From the NCBI GenBank assembly GCA_026874595.1, contig CM049312.1, positions 75,056,429 to 75,120,428 on the forward strand: a stretch of DNA of 64,000 nucleotides, written 5' to 3'. This document shows, piece by piece, positions 61,101 through 64,000 of this stretch (within the stretch, counting starts at the first letter, position 1; every line of letters begins with the position of its first letter). This DNA is from Sipunculus nudus (Eukaryota; Annelida; Sipuncula; Golfingiida; Sipunculidae). Below the pieces are notes generated by a model that had not been told where the DNA came from, did not search any database, and saw only the letters and a list, made by a program, of their open reading frames with translations. The translations under genes and the position numbers were made by a program.

Positions 61101-62698
61101 CTGGCCCATTTTTATGTAAAGTCTGAAGGACTATCTTTTGTTTATAGATGACAAATATCAGAAAAGGGTCCTTTCAACATTTGAATGAATATGGCATTCA
61201 TACAGAAAGATGGACACTAACTTGAGGATAAATTTTGGAAAAACGGGAGAAAATAAGGAATGAAGATGTCATTCAAAATGGGATCACAAATGGGGAACAT
61301 TGGAACAATGTGGGAATCAATATGAAGAATACACCACAAGAAATTGGAACACCCCAAGAATCATAAGTAAACAAATGAATAGAAATGAAGACAGTACATG
61401 ACAAATGACATTGCGCTGATGTATCAACATACTGTTGTCTGTAACTGTATACTGATACTTACCATCCCCTGCTGTTGATATGAGGACCAGTATCAGCTGT
61501 TCTTCCTTCCAGTCTACTTGTTGATAGAACTTCATGTTCACAAGGCGAGGCTGGAGAGGTCCTTCACCATCATCTATGTTCACAGCTGTCAATCTGCAAT
61601 GAGAAGAATTACACTGGAGATACAGTGTGCTTGACTGATATGTACTGGCAAGATTATGATGCACTGCTGCAACTGTATTATAATAACAGTTGTGGGCCTC
61701 AAAAGTTGTCAATCAATACCTCTGTAGGAACCCTGCAAAAATGCACATTTGTTTTGGTCTTGAAGTTTCCAGAATGATGCCTAAGTGTGTCCTAAGGGGG
61801 GTGTCAGGGGGCATTTAAAAATAAATCATAGGTCATATTTTCCCCATTAATCCTAGAAAATTTGGTATTATTTCCTGAAGGGGCTATCACAGGGCCATCT
61901 ATCAGAAACTCCTCCTGTGTATTCAGCTCAGCACACTGAGATCCTGACTGCATTTTAAATCAGCCTACTCAAATACTGCCATGATGAACTTACATGATGT
62001 CCCAATTCAGGAAAAGGTATTATGCTAGTTAAAAATGAAAGGACAACAAAAGATAACTTTATCAAACCACAATGTTGGATATCCTGTTAAATATATTATC
62101 CCTTCAAATTATTCATATACAACCTGTATGTACATGCCAACCCAATTTACTTGGTTGCTTTTGAGCAAAGCTGAAGTGATGAAATATACATCAAGTGAGA
62201 TACAAAAGTAACCCTAGATATTATTTAATTAATATGTATGTGGGAGAATCTCTGTTCAGAACCCTTTGAGAGATAATTAATATTATAATTGCAAAAAATT
62301 TGAGTTACAGTGGAACTCCACCTTGTGACCACCACACAATTGCGACCAGCCCCACAATTACTACCACTTCCTTTGGTCCCGAATATACGATCCAGGTAAA
62401 TTTCACAAATACAACCATCCCAATTTCTGACCACTTTGGTCAGTCCCCAAGGTGGTCGTAATTGTGGGGTTCCACTCTATTACTACTTATGTAAGAAATA
62501 CTCAACTGAACATGGAAAAGTTGCTTTTTTTATATATATATAAAACACAGTACCTGTTGTACAGAGTCTGGGCCACCTCCTCAGTGAAACCATATTCGGT
62601 TCCATACAATATAAGAATCTGCCTACCAGGAACAGAGTACACTTTGTTGTATTTGTTTGTTGCTGATGTTTCCTTGGATGGTTCCTCATCTCTCCCAT
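47100..62698 (-). CDS. CysJ-like NADPH-dependent diflavin reductase (5' end missing)
   Basis: Thirteen minus-strand exons join in frame: 62698-62554, 61593-61463, 59773-59629, 59118-58917, 57557-57461, 56918-56796, 55650-55618, 55109-54973, 54284-54123, 53558-53324, 52224-52141, 48933-48809 and 47273-47100. They give 596 residues plus TGA. Numbering from the first whole codon: flavodoxin (FMN) domain with [13 protein letters not shown] (30-42), ISTAGDGVPP (86-95) and [14 protein letters not shown] domain with AGDALGIYP near 240, RYYSISSS (381-388) and [11 protein letters not shown] (from 414); NADPH domain with [10 protein letters not shown] (454 on), [19 protein letters not shown] (543-550); FAD-stacking Trp594, third from the end. 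[19 protein letters not shown] and the ending resemble bacterial sulfite reductase flavoprotein (CysJ). The family passes electrons from NADPH through FAD and FMN to a partner; the partner here is unknown. Alternatives: divergent methionine synthase reductase, or the reductase half of a larger fusion. The first exon starts in phase 1, so more lies upstream. Confidence 0.9.
48809..48933 (-). CDS. Diflavin reductase visible exon 12
   Basis: Encodes [20 protein letters not shown] and [14 protein letters not shown], the NADPH ribose/phosphate-binding SRDQ...K.YVQ motif. Acceptor TTTTTTTTTAG, donor GTCTGT; ends in phase 0. Confidence 0.92.
49095..49115. repeat. C21 homopolymer
   Basis: An uninterrupted C run just left of the tandem-repeat element at 49141. 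Other C/G runs of 10-15 lie near 24898, 25572, 50754 (G) and 56108. Confidence 0.9.
49141..50635. repeat. Tandem-repeat element, second possible Helentron-like family
   Basis: Starts with a hairpin GCTTGCCTGAAATC-TTC-GATTTCGGCAAGC. It contains three or more diverged units with TATGTCTGTCTGTCTGTCAG, CATATAGCATTCTACAGGCC and CTCATTTTCTTCC. The right end has GATTCCGGCAA (resembling the left motif), then hairpin GACC-TCT-GGTC. It lies in the intron between visible exons 11 and 12 of the diflavin reductase gene. Confidence 0.6.
52058..52131. repeat. (TA)n microsatellite next to a GC splice donor
   Basis: Long, slightly interrupted TA tract that begins about eight bases inside the intron after the GC donor at 52140-52139 (minus strand). 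Confidence 0.95.
52141..52224 (-). CDS. Diflavin reductase visible exon 11 (GC donor)
   Basis: Encodes [20 protein letters not shown] and YLYKTEL. The acceptor is TTGCAG; a nearer CAG would break the phase. The donor reads TTAG/GCAAGT, a GC-AG intron with otherwise perfect consensus, and a long (TA)n tract starts a few bases inside the intron. Phase 1 on both sides. Confidence 0.87.
   Translation of the reverse strand, partial: FYRRVGVRIFCTLAAAVRTKTTSTKRN
53324..53558 (-). CDS. Diflavin reductase visible exon 10 (FAD and NADPH loops)
   Basis: Encodes [12 protein letters not shown], then [20 protein letters not shown] and [12 protein letters not shown]. This is near-identical in pattern to Cys[20 protein letters not shown]. 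Acceptor TCTCTCACAG, donor GTTTGA; ends in phase 1. Confidence 0.96.
54123..54284 (-). CDS. Diflavin reductase visible exon 9 (FAD motif)
   Basis: Encodes [19 protein letters not shown] and [22 protein letters not shown] is the FAD-binding RxYSxxS motif of this reductase superfamily. 54 whole codons; acceptor TTTCTGTAG, donor GTAAGG. Confidence 0.94.
54973..55109 (-). CDS. Diflavin reductase visible exon 8
   Basis: Encodes [20 protein letters not shown] and [12 protein letters not shown], the helical connecting domain (CysJ equivalent LPLAEALQWHFEL). Acceptor TTTTTTGACAG, donor GTAAGG; ends in phase 0. Confidence 0.88.
55618..55650 (-). CDS. Diflavin reductase candidate 33-nt microexon
   Basis: A 33-nt stretch between acceptor TTTTATAG and donor GTAAAA would insert eleven residues ([10 protein letters not shown] plus a junction Asp or Gly). 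It is phase 1 on both sides, so the protein stays in frame with or without it. It is polar and Ser/Thr-rich and lies where CysJ has a surface loop. It may be constitutive, a cassette or false. Confidence 0.5.
56796..56918 (-). CDS. Diflavin reductase visible exon 6
   Basis: Encodes [18 protein letters not shown] and [12 protein letters not shown], aligned with CysJ GDALGVWYQNDPALVKEL and LKGDEPVTV. Acceptor ATTTTTCAG, donor GTAAGC; ends in phase 1. Confidence 0.9.
57461..57557 (-). CDS. Diflavin reductase visible exon 5
   Basis: Encodes [20 protein letters not shown] and [11 protein letters not shown], the first strands of the FAD-binding barrel (CysJ equivalent LGDSGLRYQPG). Acceptor TTTTTGCAG, donor GTAAAA; ends in phase 1. 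Confidence 0.87.
58917..59118 (-). CDS. Diflavin reductase visible exon 4 (linker to FAD domain)
   Basis: Encodes [18 protein letters not shown], close to CysJ LAELGGERLLDRVDAD, then a linker ending KPFMATLKV. Acceptor CCAATCCAG, donor GTATAA; ends in phase 0. Confidence 0.88.
59629..59773 (-). CDS. Diflavin reductase visible exon 3
   Basis: Encodes [13 protein letters not shown] and [18 protein letters not shown], the classic third FMN loop of CysJ/P450-reductase flavodoxin domains. Acceptor CATGACAG, donor GTGAAT; phase 1 in, phase 2 out. Confidence 0.93.
59774..61462 (-). other. Diflavin reductase intron, no features
   Basis: Canonical GT-AG intron. I see no complete repeat, RNA or additional exon in it. 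Confidence 0.5.
61463..61593 (-). CDS. Diflavin reductase visible exon 2
   Basis: Encodes [14 protein letters not shown] and [15 protein letters not shown], the second flavodoxin strand and FMN loop. Acceptor CATTGCAG, donor GTAAGT; ends in phase 1. Confidence 0.88.
62308..62477. mobile_element. Short pogo/Tigger-like MITE (170 bp)
   Basis: Ends CAGTGGAACTCCACC and, on the other strand, GAGTGGAACCCCACA are inverted, flanked by TA, and continue as GACCACC repeats inside. It sits in an intron of the diflavin reductase gene. Related decayed GTGGTC-rich sequence occurs near 27760-27890 and at 1-110. Confidence 0.65.
62554..62698 (-). CDS. Diflavin reductase visible exon 1 (FMN phosphate loop)
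   Basis: Encodes a polar lead-in then [20 protein letters not shown], the FMN phosphate-binding loop of flavodoxin domains. Acceptor ATTTAACAG; donor GTACTG. It needs one base from an upstream exon that I could not identify in 62699-64000. Confidence 0.88.
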
Positions 62699-63362
62699 CT
62701 GTTAAATATAAGATCAAATGTATATTACTATAACATGGCATTCTGTAGGGGCTGGCATGTTAAAATAACTGATGAAAGAGACTGAAATGATTATTGATGG
62801 CTCTGATAAAAATCAGTGTTAATCTTAATTGCTCTGAGAAGAAATAATACGATTATAAATGACTCCCACATTAATCATTATGAATAAGAAATGTCAACTT
62901 CATAAATAAGTACATAAAGGTGAACAGATCTTAAGTTGTAATTGGTATCACAAATAAAGCATTACAAAGATAATATGCATCTACATGTATTAAGATCTTA
63001 CAAGCAACATTAAATATATTTGAAACATGTAGTCCTTTTGTTGGCTCAATAAAAACAACTCAGTGCTTATTTTTTTACCTAATACTAGCAATATTTTTTT
63101 GATTTAATAAAAAAATCTTGTGACAAAATATTTATATTTTAAGTAAATTTCAAAGACTGATGCCATCATTTTCTTTGCTCCAGTAACTGTAATTAATTAT
63201 TAATCATGAACCTGAGCTGATAACTAGACATTTCTTGGCACCGCAGGTGCCACAGTATCCCCAGACAATTAATCCCCCCCCCCTTTAAGAATAGGCCTCC
63301 CCCCCATCTTCAGCAACAATTAATATCAGACGACACTCATAGAAAAGGTCACTCTCATAGAA
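62699..63362 (-). other. Intron upstream of visible exon 1 of the diflavin reductase
   Basis: No phase-1-donor exon with plausible coding sequence could be seen on the minus strand here. A short C-rich patch at 63270-63310 precedes the 326-bp tandem repeat. Confidence 0.4.
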
Positions 63363-64000
63363 AAGGTCATGACCCCAATTTCAATATACATCATCCCCTA
63401 ACCCATGTCTATGTATATGCATAATATGAAAGAAATCTGTCCATTAGTTTTTGACTTATAATGCTCACAGTACTGTTAAGTGGCAATGATGGGGTCTTAA
63501 ACGGCACAAAAACAAGTAAAAGAATTACAGGTGGCACCACCTGTTTCTGGTACATGACAATACTATCCAAGATCTTCGATCAAGTTGAATTTTGGACCAA
63601 TCCATGCATCCCTTATTGAGATATTAAAGATTTTGTGTAACTTTCACCATATATGGCAATATTCAAGGTCATGGCCACTCTAATAGGAAAGGTCATGACC
63701 CCAATATATATATACATCATCCCATAACCCATGTCTATGTATATGCATAATATGAAAGAAATCTGTCCATTAGTTTTTGAATTACAATGCTCACAGTACT
63801 GTCAAGTAGCAATTTTGGGGGTAATTAACGGCAAGAAAACAAGTAAAGAATAATAGGTGGCGCCACCAGTTTCTGCAACATGACAACCCTATCTATGATC
63901 TTCCATCAACATGATTTTGGGATCAATTCATGCAAGATTTCTTGAGATATTTAAGAATTTGTGTGATTTTCCCCAAAATTGGACCTATTCAAGGTCAAGG
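63363..64000. repeat. 326-bp tandem repeat, two units, runs off the right edge
   Basis: AAGGTCATGACCCCAAT starts at 63363 and recurs 326 bp later. Both units contain CCATGTCTATGTATATGCAT, then GGTGGCACCACC (63530-63541) or GGTGGCGCCACC (63856-63867), then GAGATAT. No coding signal. This stretch should also hold or precede the missing 5' exon of the diflavin reductase gene, which I could not find. Confidence 0.8.

Noticed and set aside
47100-62698. Bacterial contamination as the source of the CysJ-like gene
   Set aside because: The coding sequence is divided among thirteen exons with consensus splice sites, embedded in the same repeat-rich DNA as B3GLCT.

Overview
The window is animal nuclear DNA. 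It is AT-rich, about 5% coding, with short exons separated by kilobase-scale GT-AG introns and dense transposon relics. Molluscs or related lophotrochozoan marine invertebrates fit best, because pearl-type (Helentron-like) repeats with internal tandem arrays and LINEs with ATTC-type tails are common there. The species is an inference and cannot be settled from this sequence. There is no bacterial operon, rRNA or CRISPR array.

Three genes can be supported. (1) Left edge, minus strand: two phase-compatible exons (7138-7276 and 1260-1565) of a gene that runs off the left side; its product is not firmly recognised (possibly the edge of a TBC-like domain). (2) Centre, plus strand, 13908-40440: a complete 14-exon gene for the ER protein O-fucose beta-1,3-glucosyltransferase (B3GLCT). 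It gives 469 residues, with an N-terminal hydrophobic segment, a DDD metal-binding motif and a C-terminal HDEF ER-retrieval-type tail. All 13 introns are GT-AG and every junction keeps frame. (3) Right, minus strand, 62698-47100: thirteen 3' exons of an NADPH-dependent diflavin (FMN/FAD) reductase whose motifs resemble bacterial sulfite reductase flavoprotein CysJ more than animal methionine synthase reductase. Its first exon(s) lie beyond the part I could resolve. Genes 2 and 3 are convergent, about 6.7 kb apart; genes 1 and 2 point away from each other across a GC-richer stretch near 13.7-13.95 kb. I see no functional link between the three genes.

Most of the rest is mobile-element material. 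A hAT-like element (2083-3936, perfect 8-bp target duplication) contains a 25-bp minisatellite and a nested Helentron-like element. Four members of that Helentron-like family occur (2578-3761, 4518 to about 5570, 16937-18973, 34528-39124); the last sits in B3GLCT intron 12 and is split by a 5'-truncated, dead non-LTR retrotransposon (35820-38966, 10-bp target duplication). Pogo/Tigger-like MITEs, palindromic MITEs, tRNA-derived SINE-like pieces, dispersed repeat pairs, (TA)n tracts and C/G homopolymers fill the remainder.

The most unusual non-genic signal is a module shared by several otherwise different repeat families: the palindrome GGTGGCGCCACC (or a one-base variant) followed, at a constant 74-78 bp, by GAGATAT or a close variant.
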